In this document: positions 28,039 to 36,485 of the stretch, piece by piece | How the letters are laid out: every line of letters begins with the position of its first letter | How positions within the stretch are numbered: the first letter of the stretch is position 1 | Assembly (NCBI GenBank): GCA_012963885.1 | Contig: DTUY01000293.1 | Span: 1 to 55,635, forward strand | Direction: 5' to 3' | DNA: 55,635 nt | Source of the DNA: Candidatus Poribacteria bacterium | GTDB lineage: Bacteria > Poribacteria > WGA-4E > UBA9662 | Notes under the pieces: generated by a model | The model's database searches: none | The model's input: the letters and a program-made list of their open reading frames with translations, nothing else | What the model was told of the DNA's origin: nothing | Made by a program: the position numbers and the translations under genes

Positions 28039-28371
28039 CTCAGGCTTTTCAGCACGACACCAGTCAACCGTGAAAATAAAAGGGCGCCAGCGCTGAGCGC
28101 ATGGTACGCTGATTACAGGCGCTTCAGGCTAACAGCAGACCTTTACGGACTGACTACCACCTGTGGTCAGGTCTCCGGAAATCTTGAGACGTTGGACTTT
28201 GATACTAAGGCTGGATGTGTCTTTGACCAATGATCGACCATTGTCTGCACCGAGCGGCTAGACCTCTACCACCAGCTAATCAACAACAGACCTCCATCTG
28301 GCGGCTATCACACCCACTATCATTGTACCAAGTTGACGAGGAGAGACAAAAGGATTTTCTTGACTGATTGA
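28039..28371 (+). pseudogene. Relic of a phage/plasmid-type primase-polymerase
   Basis: One frame holds prim-pol (bifunctional primase/polymerase) motifs in order: NRENKRAPALSAWYADYRRF (the K-x-P...W...Y entry block), TTTCGQVSGNLETLDFD (the metal-binding GxxSGNLExLDFD block) and LINNRPPSGGYHTHYHC (the PSGGYHxxYRC block). The order and spacing match such primases. A TGA at 28231-28233 interrupts it at FDQ-stop-STIV, where family members have a tryptophan, so TGG probably mutated to TGA. There is no start codon, and the rest of the gene is missing on both sides. Confidence 0.75.
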
Positions 28372-28385
28372 ACTAATTTGTTTGG

Positions 28386-28574
28386 GTGGGTTCAGCTCAG
28401 GCTGAAGAAGACAGAAATGTAGAAAAACCAGTTGCTGTTCAATTAAATAAGGAAGAACTTGGCACCATAACCAAAAAGAAATATGAATTGAGTTTGGATT
28501 ACAAAGGCACAAGTCGACATTGCGAAAACATGATCTATATTGCTATGATTCAACTGATACTCAAACGTCTCTAA
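28386..28574 (+). CDS. Possible 62-aa hypothetical protein, perhaps a fragment
   Basis: GTG start, reading MGSAQAEEDRNVEKPVAVQL and on to ILKRL. GSAQAEE resembles the end of a signal peptide (AQA cleavage site), but a TAA lies just upstream in frame, so the hydrophobic part is missing. It may be a truncated secreted protein. It lies in the same debris region as the primase relic. Not recognised. Confidence 0.25.
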   Translation: MGSAQAEEDRNVEKPVAVQLNKEELGTITKKKYELSLDYKGTSRHCENMIYIAMIQLILKRL

Positions 28575-28637
28575 TTTCTTTCAAATAGCTTCTAAACACC
28601 AAAGCCTATACAGAAATTAATGACTGGTTAGGTGAGA

Positions 28638-28676
28638 TAGAACTCTTACCTCAGTAATACTTGAGGTTTAGCTCTA
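28638..28676. repeat. Hairpin between convergent frames
   Basis: ACCTCA and TGAGGT pair around GTAATACT, and outer TAGA/TCTA arms extend the stem past small internal loops. It lies about 95 nt beyond the 3' end of the minus-strand paralogue pair. There is no T-tract on either strand, so it is not a clear terminator. Confidence 0.35.
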
Positions 28677-28770
28677 CTGCTTAGTCTCGTCAGTTCGAGT
28701 ATAAAGAGTTCATGTGGCACCATATATGAGGCAAAATTTTTTAATTCAATTTCATTTGCGTATGAACACT

Positions 28771-29970
28771 CTACGCTCGAGCATGATGCGACTCGGTAGG
28801 AGCTCGATATTGTACCTGTAGATGAGGGGTTTCCAATCGCTGATGGTTTTGATGACGTGACTGCAGGCAGCTTTCCAATGTCCCGCAGACAATCAGTGTT
28901 CGTTCAGCGGGGAAAGGTGCCTTACCGGTTACAAACATCTCCTCAATCTTGGCAACTAAGCAAGCCGAATAAGTTACGTTTGGCGTTGGTGTCAGGAAAA
29001 ATTGGTTCGACACAGGATTCGTTTCTCCAGTTATTTTTCCGGCAAAACAATAATCGCGAATAGCACCATTGATCATCAAGAGAGTGCTTTTGAATCCATC
29101 ATTATGTTCAACTAAATAAGCTGCTGGATCTTTGACAAGCTTATACAATTCACCAGTGCCAATCAAATCTTGTGTACGCCCATCTTCATCTGTTAATCCA
29201 CAAGGGGTGTCGCTACGGGACAGTGCAGCTTCGAGTAATTCCATCGACCATTGTCCATTTTTGCCTGCCTCCCAAACAGCATCGCCTTCAATCAGCTGAA
29301 CGGCTTTAACACCAGACTCACCACCTTCTCGTCGTTCTATCATGCACTGCATGGCTTCCAGCGCGTGATAGTCCATGGCGTCTGAACCACCCACTCCAAC
29401 CATTAATGCATCTTCCAGTTGACAATCAATCGGCAGTTCAAGATCTGGTAAACGCCAAGTCACAGGAAGAGAAGAGCCGGCTAAAATGGGAAAGTCTAAC
29501 CGATGACCATTCTCAACCATCTCTTTGGCCTTTTCAAAGCTGTATGACAAATGTTTGTCGTTATAGATCGGGACCGCGAAGCCATCACTTTCAAACACCG
29601 AGACACAGGCTTTAAAAAACTCATAACGCGGGTACAGAATTTGATCCAATTCGTTTTTGGGATAATTCCCGTGTTCACCAATAATTAGGACGCCGTCAAC
29701 AGCTAATTTATCTCCACCACAACGTAACGCTTCAGCAATGGTTGGATAAACCTCAAAATTGAATTCCTGAGCCCGGTCCGCGCTTTGATCTCCTTCCGGT
29801 TTCTGTTCAACATATAACGATGCCACTTCAACGTTTGGCGTGTGCCATCGGCCTTCATAAGGGTAGCCAACCATAAAACGATCAGCAAAATGTTGTGCGT
29901 GAGAAAGGTAGGTGTAGACTGTTGCGATCACGGCAATGCGTTTTGGTCGATTTCGAGATGCCATTTTCAT
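28771..29970 (-). CDS. Unrecognised 399-aa protein, copy 2 of a tandem paralogue pair
   Basis: I do not recognise the family. It begins with a basic stretch and a beta-strand (KRIAVIATVYTYLSHAQHFA), then shows GVLIIGEHGNYPKNEL, LYPRYEFF, YNDKHLSYSF, LAGSSLPVTWRLP, MDYHALEAMQCMIERREGGE and LYKLVKDPAAYL. All of these recur in the neighbouring gene. IAVIATVYTY at the N terminus is Rossmann-like but lacks a glycine-rich loop. No signal peptide or membrane segment is seen. It follows its paralogue by 8 nt on the same strand. Conserved E, H, D, K, Y and R residues suggest an enzyme. Confidence 0.85.
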   Translation of the reverse strand: MKMASRNRPKRIAVIATVYTYLSHAQHFADRFMVGYPYEGRWHTPNVEVASLYVEQKPEGDQSADRAQEFNFEVYPTIAEALRCGGDKLAVDGVLIIGEHGNYPKNELDQILYPRYEFFKACVSVFESDGFAVPIYNDKHLSYSFEKAKEMVENGHRLDFPILAGSSLPVTWRLPDLELPIDCQLEDALMVGVGGSDAMDYHALEAMQCMIERREGGESGVKAVQLIEGDAVWEAGKNGQWSMELLEAALSRSDTPCGLTDEDGRTQDLIGTGELYKLVKDPAAYLVEHNDGFKSTLLMINGAIRDYCFAGKITGETNPVSNQFFLTPTPNVTYSACLVAKIEEMFVTGKAPFPAERTLIVCGTLESCLQSRHQNHQRLETPHLQVQYRAPTESHHARA

Positions 29971-29978
29971 GTCTCCGT

Positions 29979-31172
29979 TTAAGTTCTCCAGAAAGTAGAT
30001 TCAGATGTCGGTTGATAAGAAATCGCCAGATTTAGCGTATCCTGTCGAGATTGATCTTGATCCAAACTTTCAACACCCGCAATTACCAGTCCACTGGTTA
30101 ATAAAGTTCGTTCAACAGGATAGGTTGGGTTGCCACTCAGAAACATCTTTTCAACATTATTGACCTGAGGGGTGAAAAAGTTTGCTAACGTCGTGCGGGC
30201 TGGCGGCATAGGCAAATACATCTGTGTAGACAGTGTTTTAGACTGCCCTTTGAGTTTAGCCGCAAAGTTAAAATCATCCACCAATCCGTTCATCATTACC
30301 ATACTGCACTTCAATCCGTCGACATGCTGATAATGATACGCCATTGGATCCTTCACAATCTCTTTAAGTTCGTGAAGTGTAGGAAAGACGTTATTGAATC
30401 CAGCTCGTGCCGGTTTTAATGTGTGGCTGCGGGACAGTGCGGACTCGAAAAGCTCAACCGACCAAACACCCTGGTGATGGGCTTCCCAAAATTTATCACC
30501 TCGATAGGCCTGCAACCATTCCACACCAGATTCACCACCGTATCGTCGCTCGACCATACACTGAATTGTTTCAAGTGCGTGAATATCATACCCATCAACA
30601 CCACCATAAGCCACACATACTGCTTCTTCGATCTCTGCCCCCAATGGCATATCAAGCGATGGTGTTCTCCAAGTCACTGGTAATGACGATCCAGCCATGA
30701 AAGCAAAGTTTAGCTGTTGCGAAAGATCGTACATCTCTCGACACCACTCCCATTTCCAGGATAGATGTTTATCATTAAAAATGGGTGCGGATTTACCACT
30801 GGATTGATATACGTCGGTGATTTGTTTGAATAGCTCGTAACGGGGATATTGACGTTGGCCTTTTTCGTTAGTTGGGTAATCACCATGTTCACCAATAAGC
30901 AAAACCCCGTCAACGGCCAGCGAGTCACCTCCTAGTGTCAAGGCTTCAGCAACCGTCGGATAAATTTTCATCGATGGGAATCGTTTAGCACGTTCCTGAC
31001 TTAGATCGTTATCTCCAACCTGATCGACATAGAGTGAAACAAGATCCATCTCTGGATAGTGATGCCGACTTTCCCAACCATAACCTTCCAGGAACCGATC
31101 AACGATGTGCTGGGCATGAGAATATTTGTGATAGATTGTGACAACAGCTGCGATTTTGGGACGCTCGACCAT
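29979..31172 (-). CDS. Unrecognised 397-aa protein, copy 1 of a tandem paralogue pair
   Basis: Clear paralogue of the next gene along the full length: SHAQHIVDRFLEGYGWESRH, GVLLIGEHGDYPTNEKG, QYPRYELFKQITDVY, FNDKHLSWKW, MAGSSLPVTWRTPSLDMPLG, IHALETIQCMVERRYGGESG and LKEIVKDPMAYHYQHVDGLK. The DG-VL-IGEHG block and the SSLPVTWR block are the most conserved and likely active-site regions. The family is unknown to me; I recall unnamed relatives in planctomycete-like genomes but cannot confirm this. The two genes are probably co-transcribed. Confidence 0.85.
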   Translation of the reverse strand: MVERPKIAAVVTIYHKYSHAQHIVDRFLEGYGWESRHHYPEMDLVSLYVDQVGDNDLSQERAKRFPSMKIYPTVAEALTLGGDSLAVDGVLLIGEHGDYPTNEKGQRQYPRYELFKQITDVYQSSGKSAPIFNDKHLSWKWEWCREMYDLSQQLNFAFMAGSSLPVTWRTPSLDMPLGAEIEEAVCVAYGGVDGYDIHALETIQCMVERRYGGESGVEWLQAYRGDKFWEAHHQGVWSVELFESALSRSHTLKPARAGFNNVFPTLHELKEIVKDPMAYHYQHVDGLKCSMVMMNGLVDDFNFAAKLKGQSKTLSTQMYLPMPPARTTLANFFTPQVNNVEKMFLSGNPTYPVERTLLTSGLVIAGVESLDQDQSRQDTLNLAISYQPTSESTFWRT

Positions 31173-31279
31173 TATTCAAATCCTTTTTTGCAAACAACTC
31201 ATTTTGAGAATACATCAACTTTTGACATGTCAGGTGGATTATCCGTAACTCGTCCATCATTTTAAGCGTTACCCTCGAC

Positions 31280-31738
31280 ATGGAACAGGAACAGACAATG
31301 ACTATATCACAGATAGCAGCAAAATTAAAGGTCAGCGAACATACAATTCTTCGTCTCTGGGTGCATGAAAACAAAGACATAGCTTCAAAAGAAGGAAAAG
31401 AAATGGATACGAATTCAAATGGAGATTATAAATCATCCATGATGAAGAAATCTGAAATTGACCGCGCAAATTCAGTAGATGGAGAGTTCGACAAAATTTT
31501 TCAATTCTTGACGAAACAAATTGAAAAAAAAGACAACCAACTGTCTGAAAAAAACGCTCAAATTAGGACAATCCATAATTACCTGGAACAAGTACACAAG
31601 CTATTGGAATCAAGAGAGATGCGTGTGACTTCGCTGAACCAGAAATTAGCTGAAGCACGTCATAGGATTGAAGAGTTTAGCAGCCGATCATTTTGGAAAC
31701 GATTCACTGATTTATTCATACTTTTACCATCAACCTAA
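31280..31738 (+). CDS. MerR-like helix-turn-helix protein with coiled coil
   Basis: Residues 7-27 (MTISQIAAKLKVSEHTILRL) form a helix-turn-helix of the MerR/excisionase type. After a polar linker, residues about 70-135 are a heptad-rich coiled coil (FLTKQIEKKDNQLSEKNAQI, MRVTSLNQKLAEARHRIEEF). The C terminus ends in an aromatic-hydrophobic stretch (FWKRFTDLFILLP). The layout resembles DNA-binding proteins with an oligomerising coiled coil. It is divergent from the unknown paralogue pair, 107 nt away, and could regulate it. Starting from the ATG at 31298 is also possible. Confidence 0.7.
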   Translation: MEQEQTMTISQIAAKLKVSEHTILRLWVHENKDIASKEGKEMDTNSNGDYKSSMMKKSEIDRANSVDGEFDKIFQFLTKQIEKKDNQLSEKNAQIRTIHNYLEQVHKLLESREMRVTSLNQKLAEARHRIEEFSSRSFWKRFTDLFILLPST

Positions 31739-31758
31739 AATTCAAGGAAACCAAATTC

Positions 31759-31878
31759 ATGAGGCATAAGGCAAGAAAAAAGTTATTAGATACAATCAGA
31801 GAAGCGCTAGCGGGCATACAGATTATTAATCAAAAACTAAACGGTTTTTTAAATTTAAATCCTGGACTGAGAGGTTAA
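31759..31878 (+). CDS. Possible 39-aa protein after the HTH gene
   Basis: MRHKARKKLLDTIREALAGI begins an amphipathic, basic helix and the frame ends at 31878. AAGGA lies about 11 nt before the ATG and the previous stop is 20 nt away, so it could be a small second gene of the HTH transcript. No family is recognised. Confidence 0.35.
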   Translation: MRHKARKKLLDTIREALAGIQIINQKLNGFLNLNPGLRG

Positions 31879-32215
31879 AAATTTAACCAAGAAAAAAGGC
31901 TTCTACGCTCATGCCGCAACTGGCAGAACGAGTCAGGCAAACTTGCTCTCTCCCAAAGTGATTGTATTCAGTCTGAGTCAAGGCTCCTCAGCAGATCATG
32001 CCTGCTTTCCTTTCCAGCCAGCTTGAGACATCAAGTACTCCTTTGCAACAATCTGATACAAAACCTTCCTCAGTATTGCAAAATTCGGTTCATTTATTTA
32101 TAATAGAAACAATACCCATCTGATTTTACATATTCTTAATTTTTCAAAAAACCTTAAAAACATTATCCGCTAGATTTTTGATCTCTCCAGTTAACCCAAA
32201 GAAAGAAGGAAATCA
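31879..32215. other. 340-nt intergenic stretch without recognised features
   Basis: No open frame, tRNA-like fold or strong terminator was seen. The last part is AT-rich and may hold the promoter of the nuclease-like gene. Confidence 0.5.
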
Positions 32216-33172
32216 ATGAATTTTATCCTCGTATCGAAACCCTTTGATTACATGATGGCAGTAAAGAAAAGCACTACCATCTGGTTAATTTTGTTATTGA
32301 TGTTAATGGTTGATTCTGCATCAGCATGGTGGACAGGCGGTCATGTCATCCTATCAAAGGCAGCCGTACGCGCGCTACCTGATGATGTCCCTGACTTTTT
32401 CAGAAGTTCAGGTTTTATGATCGCCCATTGCTCTGCAGATCCCGACATTGCAAACAACCGGGATGTCCCCCATCTTCGCAGCGCACAACATCCTGATCAC
32501 TATTTGGATCTTGAATTACTCAAAGGTAATAATTTGCCTGATACGCGTTATGGGTTAATCAACCTTTGTCACCAGCTCAAACTGGATCCGGAAAAGGTGG
32601 GATTCTTACCTTATGAAATCATTGAATCCACTGAACGGTTAGCACTCTCTTTTGCTGAGTACAGAAGGTACCCAAAGAACCCATACATTCAACAAAAATG
32701 CTTGGTATATGCTGGGTTGCTTGGACACTACAGTGAGGATGTTTGTCAGCCTCTTCATGTCACATTGCACCATAATGGGCGCGTCAATGCAGATGGAGAA
32801 GTAATAGCCCACAAAGGTATACATTACCAAGTCGACGCAATTATTGAGCATGTGGGCTTTACCTCCGACCAACTGACAGAAGATTTGCAGATTCAGGCTC
32901 TGGATGATCTGAGAAAAGGTGTTTTAGCGATTGTTCAAACTAAGCATTCCGAAGTAGAAAGGCTTTATGAGTTAGCAGATCAATTCCCATCCGAAAATGA
33001 GGCGGATCCGACTCTATCCCCAGAAGTGGCTAAATTTGTCAAACATATGGCCGTTTCCTCCACCCAGTTTACCGCACAGCTTTATTTAACTGCTTGGCAA
33101 ATGTCTAAGGATATAACGTTTCCTGGTTGGTATGGTAAGAGTTTTGACCGAAGCAAGTACGATAGTGAATAG
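32216..33172 (+). CDS. Secreted S1/P1-nuclease / phospholipase C family zinc protein
   Basis: Three-zinc hydrolase family that cleaves single-stranded nucleic acids or phospholipids. A signal peptide spans about 17-37 (TTIWLILLLMLMVDSASA) and the predicted mature protein starts with Trp (WWTGGHVILSKAA), whose N-terminal amine and following H43 are zinc ligands in the family. Further ligands are in DPDIANN, HPDHYLD, LGHYSEDVCQPLHV and KGIHYQVDAI. 318 aa, usual size. AAGGA precedes the ATG. It is likely exported. Whether it is a nuclease or a lipase cannot be told from sequence. Confidence 0.82.
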   Translation: MNFILVSKPFDYMMAVKKSTTIWLILLLMLMVDSASAWWTGGHVILSKAAVRALPDDVPDFFRSSGFMIAHCSADPDIANNRDVPHLRSAQHPDHYLDLELLKGNNLPDTRYGLINLCHQLKLDPEKVGFLPYEIIESTERLALSFAEYRRYPKNPYIQQKCLVYAGLLGHYSEDVCQPLHVTLHHNGRVNADGEVIAHKGIHYQVDAIIEHVGFTSDQLTEDLQIQALDDLRKGVLAIVQTKHSEVERLYELADQFPSENEADPTLSPEVAKFVKHMAVSSTQFTAQLYLTAWQMSKDITFPGWYGKSFDRSKYDSE

Positions 33173-33236
33173 ATCCACTCTATTGCATGATTGATTTGTA
33201 TCTGATCGGAATGCAATAAATTGAAAAGAAACTGAT

Positions 33237-33905
33237 ATGTCTAGTGCAACTGTAATGCTGTCCGGCGGACAAGACTCTACAACCCGTTTATACTGGGCTT
33301 TAAAAGAGTTTAGTCATGTAGAAGCAATTGGTTTTGATTACGGGCAAAAGCACCTGATTGAGCTGGAAGTAGCACAGGAAATTTGCCACAACCTGGGTAT
33401 CAGTTATACTGTCATTGATCTAAAAGGTGTTTTCGCCAATTCCTCACTGGTTGACTACCAGCAGGATATCTCTGCACAACATACTATTAATCCAGACCTG
33501 CCATCTTCTTTTACCGCTGGACGCAACGCTGTTTTTTTGAGTGTCACTGCTGGCTTCGATTACAATAAGAGCATCAATAATATCGTGACGGGCGTTTGCC
33601 AAACCGACTATTCTGGCTATCCTGACTGCCGTCGAGTTTTTATCAATTCCATGGAGAAATCGCTGAGTTTGGCATTGGACTCTGAGATCAAGATCCATAC
33701 ACCGCTGATGTATTTAACCAAAGCTGAAACCTGGAAGATGGCCAAGGATCTCGGTTGCCTTGAAATTATTATTCACCAAACACATACTGATTATAATGGC
33801 AACCGTACCGATTTTAATGAGTGGGGATATGGTACTCTGGATAATCCTGCCAGCCAACTTCGGGCTAAAGGATACCAAGAAGCCAAAGCCAAAGGGTGGA
33901 TATAA
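33237..33905 (+). CDS. queC: QueC, 7-cyano-7-deazaguanine synthase, lacking zinc cysteines
   Basis: Converts 7-carboxy-7-deazaguanine to preQ0 with ATP and ammonia, for queuosine or deazaguanine DNA modifications. The ATP pyrophosphatase loop is SGGQDSTT (9-16); TAGRNAVFLS and GVCQTDYSGYPDCR are family signatures. The C-terminal zinc site, normally THTCYNG...WGYGCGxCPAC, reads THTDYNG (D185) and WGYGTLDNPAS (T200, N203, S206), so all four cysteines are replaced. The rest of that segment (QLRAKGYQEA) stays conserved. 222 aa. No other que gene is in the window. Confidence 0.9.
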   Translation: MSSATVMLSGGQDSTTRLYWALKEFSHVEAIGFDYGQKHLIELEVAQEICHNLGISYTVIDLKGVFANSSLVDYQQDISAQHTINPDLPSSFTAGRNAVFLSVTAGFDYNKSINNIVTGVCQTDYSGYPDCRRVFINSMEKSLSLALDSEIKIHTPLMYLTKAETWKMAKDLGCLEIIIHQTHTDYNGNRTDFNEWGYGTLDNPASQLRAKGYQEAKAKGWI

Positions 33906-33922
33906 TCCTATAAATCCGATTT

Positions 33923-34789
33923 CTACGGCTTCTTTGATTCTGGAACCGGAATCAGTTGGATCTCGAAAAGTTTGGGCCACAACTTTCCGGTAACGAAGAG
34001 TCGTTTCTTTGTCTGATCATAGGCAATACCGTTCAGAACGTCGACTGGTAGACGATAACCTTCGAGCTTCAGTAATCCAGTTAAATCTATCCAACCCACA
34101 ACCTGTCCGGTTTGGGGATCAATTTTGGCAATCCGGTTGCTCTGCCAAACGTTAGCATAGATCTGCTTCTCAACATATTCCAGTTCATTCAAATGTTTTA
34201 CTGGTCCGTTACTGTCATAAACCTTGATTAGCCTTACTTCCTCGAACGTTTCTGGATTGAGAAAGTAAAGTGTTGATGTTCCATCACTCATAATCAGTTG
34301 CTGACCATCATGGGTTATCCCCCATCCTTCGGTTGAATAGTTAAATTCTCGCAACATCTCAAAATTGTCTTTGCGATAAACAAAACCAGTGTTGGATTTC
34401 CACGTCAGTTGAATGATTTTATCCTGATAAACTGTTATTCCTTCACCAAAGAAATGAGATGGCAGTCGGTGAAGTTGCAAAATTTCACCGGTTTCTAGCG
34501 CCACACGCCGTAGCGAAGATTGAGCATGCAGTCCCGTTCCTTCGTATAGAAAACCATCTTCAAACACCAATCCCTGGGTAAAACCTCGGTAATCATGAAC
34601 ATAAGTATTCATGATTTTATAGGTATACACGGGCACCGATTTTAGGGCAGTGGAAGCAGCTCCAACCGCAGTCGGAATCTTGCTGCAGTCGGTGAAGGAA
34701 GAAAGAAACATAACCTGTAATAATAACAAACCGATAATCGTCAACGATTTAAAAGAAAAACCCACATTTATTTTCCAATTACTGGTCAA
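33923..34789 (-). CDS. Glutaminyl-peptide cyclotransferase (plant/bacterial type)
   Basis: Forms N-terminal pyroglutamate on peptides. It is a five-bladed propeller of the glutamine cyclotransferase family: YDYRGFTQGLVFEDG-like start (HDYRGFTQGLVFEDG), LYEGTGLHAQSSLRRV, HFFGEGITVYQDKIIQLTW, MSDGTSTLYFLNPETF, LNELEYVEKQIYANVWQSN and VLNGIAYDQTKKRLFVTGK. The first ~30 residues are a signal peptide or anchor (SLTIIGLLLLQVMFL) followed by SFTDC, a possible lipobox. It is likely exported. It converges with queC, 17 nt between stops. Confidence 0.88.
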   Translation of the reverse strand: MTSNWKINVGFSFKSLTIIGLLLLQVMFLSSFTDCSKIPTAVGAASTALKSVPVYTYKIMNTYVHDYRGFTQGLVFEDGFLYEGTGLHAQSSLRRVALETGEILQLHRLPSHFFGEGITVYQDKIIQLTWKSNTGFVYRKDNFEMLREFNYSTEGWGITHDGQQLIMSDGTSTLYFLNPETFEEVRLIKVYDSNGPVKHLNELEYVEKQIYANVWQSNRIAKIDPQTGQVVGWIDLTGLLKLEGYRLPVDVLNGIAYDQTKKRLFVTGKLWPKLFEIQLIPVPESKKP

Positions 34790-34844
34790 AGACTTAAAGG
34801 TAATTTCACCCTAAGCTCAAAATACCCGGATGATTCATCTGATA

Positions 34845-36485
34845 TCACGATTTGAGCGACGAATCCAAATGGTAATAAGGAGACAGCATAGTCAGACGCT
34901 CATCTTCGGTCGCTCCACCAACAGTAAAGTGGTATAAGGATTGGTAGGAGCTATCTGATAATCCTAACATATCATGAACTGGATCATCAAAGAAGCAGCC
35001 AATTCCGGTAGAACGAATACCATGAGCTTCTGCCTCTAGATAGAGCACTTGGCCTATCTGTCCTGTTTCCCAAAACAGGTGACGATACAAATAGGGAGAG
35101 TTCTGAATTGTGTCCTTGAATCGGGCAATCATCCCTAAAGAGAAAGCGCTATCCCCAGCAATATTCTGCTGACAACTAACCAATACGGCTTCACGCCGGC
35201 AATCAACTTCCTTTAAGAGAAATAATGGGAACGTATTATCTAACGGCTTCCAGAGAAAATCGGGCTTACATAAAGCCCTGAGTTCAGATAAGTCTCTATG
35301 GTTGCGAACAAAAAAGTAAACCCCAGGTACTATTCCATCAACCCGATGAACAAATAACATTAAATGTACATTCGGATCCCCCAGTTCAACATTGAAAGGC
35401 GAATGGCGGCATCTAGGCAAGGTCTTATCCAACATACAAAAGAATTGATCCATAGATATAGAAGTGATGCCGTCCATATCTACCGCACTTCGCCGTTGCT
35501 GAATAATTTGCGTGGCAGATAGGTTCGGAAGTGAATCAGGAAATCGAAGCGGACTTACATCATACATATAAGTTTTAGGCGGTGTCCCTGGTTTTTTTGC
35601 GCTTTCCCCAACCTCATCTATAAGATGCCATTTCATATGCTGTTTACTCAGCTGATTGGGTCTCCCTTGGAATTCAAGTTCAGCCACAGTTTGAACAGTT
35701 GAACCAGGAATACTTCGTGGAATATCGTTACTGGAATTGGTAACGCCCACGAAACAAACTAGATCGGTGTGTTCCTCTTCGTTAGGCAACCATTCTATCT
35801 GATGAAATCCCAGTAAATCTGATATGTGTTGATCAGACAGCGTATTCAGGTAAATTGATCTCCATCCCTGAAGATTGGCAGAGAAACTGAGACATGCCAA
35901 AGCGTGTCCAACATCGTGATTACAGTAACGAAACGCACGCTCACCGTATTTCCATGACTCTCGCCAGAAGATACTGGTTAACCCAATTAAAAAGCCTTGA
36001 GTCCCGAAGTGAGTATCCAAATCCTGCCATACAGTCAATGGCGTTTGTGCTCTTAATTCCAAACAATGATCATAAGAAACATAATGATAGACACCCGCAT
36101 CAAGATCATCGATTGAAGGCGTTACCAAGTAAGCTTCCGTCGGGTGAAGATTACCGCTTGACGGGTTGATACGCAATGACCATGAACTTTGGCCGGTGGA
36201 TTTCCAAGCTGATAAACCAAGTGATAACCCTAGAAAGTTGCCCAGACTTTTCAGATTAAAAGGATGGCTTTCTTTTTGGGATTGGTATAACTTATTGTAA
36301 GGTATAAAGGAGTTCTCTATAACCCCAGGCAAACGAATTCTTTTTGTTTCCTCATAAAAGCGAAAAGGATTCGGCTGATTGTCCCAGTCCAGATAGCCTA
36401 AGGATCGGGCAAATCGGTTAAAATTATGTTTGGTTGCTTGATGATAATCAAACATCATCTGCGCGTGTTTTTTATTCATTATCAT
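34845..36485 (-). CDS. SagB/ThcOx-type FMN oxidoreductase with two nitroreductase domains
   Basis: Two nitroreductase-fold domains in one 546-aa chain. The first has RINPSSGNLHPTEAYLV and GERAFRYCNHDVGHALACLS; the second has QQRRSAVDMDG, FWETGQIGQVLYLEAEAHGI and STGIGCFFDD. This is the SagB-family architecture, whose members oxidise thiazoline or oxazoline rings in peptide natural products, or act as general FMN oxidases. No YcaO cyclodehydratase, precursor peptide or transporter is next to it, so a RiPP role is not supported here. The start could be the ATG at 36485 or 36479. Confidence 0.87.
   Translation of the reverse strand: MIMNKKHAQMMFDYHQATKHNFNRFARSLGYLDWDNQPNPFRFYEETKRIRLPGVIENSFIPYNKLYQSQKESHPFNLKSLGNFLGLSLGLSAWKSTGQSSWSLRINPSSGNLHPTEAYLVTPSIDDLDAGVYHYVSYDHCLELRAQTPLTVWQDLDTHFGTQGFLIGLTSIFWRESWKYGERAFRYCNHDVGHALACLSFSANLQGWRSIYLNTLSDQHISDLLGFHQIEWLPNEEEHTDLVCFVGVTNSSNDIPRSIPGSTVQTVAELEFQGRPNQLSKQHMKWHLIDEVGESAKKPGTPPKTYMYDVSPLRFPDSLPNLSATQIIQQRRSAVDMDGITSISMDQFFCMLDKTLPRCRHSPFNVELGDPNVHLMLFVHRVDGIVPGVYFFVRNHRDLSELRALCKPDFLWKPLDNTFPLFLLKEVDCRREAVLVSCQQNIAGDSAFSLGMIARFKDTIQNSPYLYRHLFWETGQIGQVLYLEAEAHGIRSTGIGCFFDDPVHDMLGLSDSSYQSLYHFTVGGATEDERLTMLSPYYHLDSSLKS

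Noticed and set aside
28231..28233. TGA as selenocysteine or tryptophan codon in the primase relic
   Set aside because: Other genes use TGA as a normal stop (prfA, for example), no SECIS-like hairpin follows, and the gene is truncated at both ends.
33173..33236. preQ1 riboswitch upstream of queC
   Set aside because: The 64-nt gap shows no preQ1 aptamer features and is too short for leader plus expression platform.
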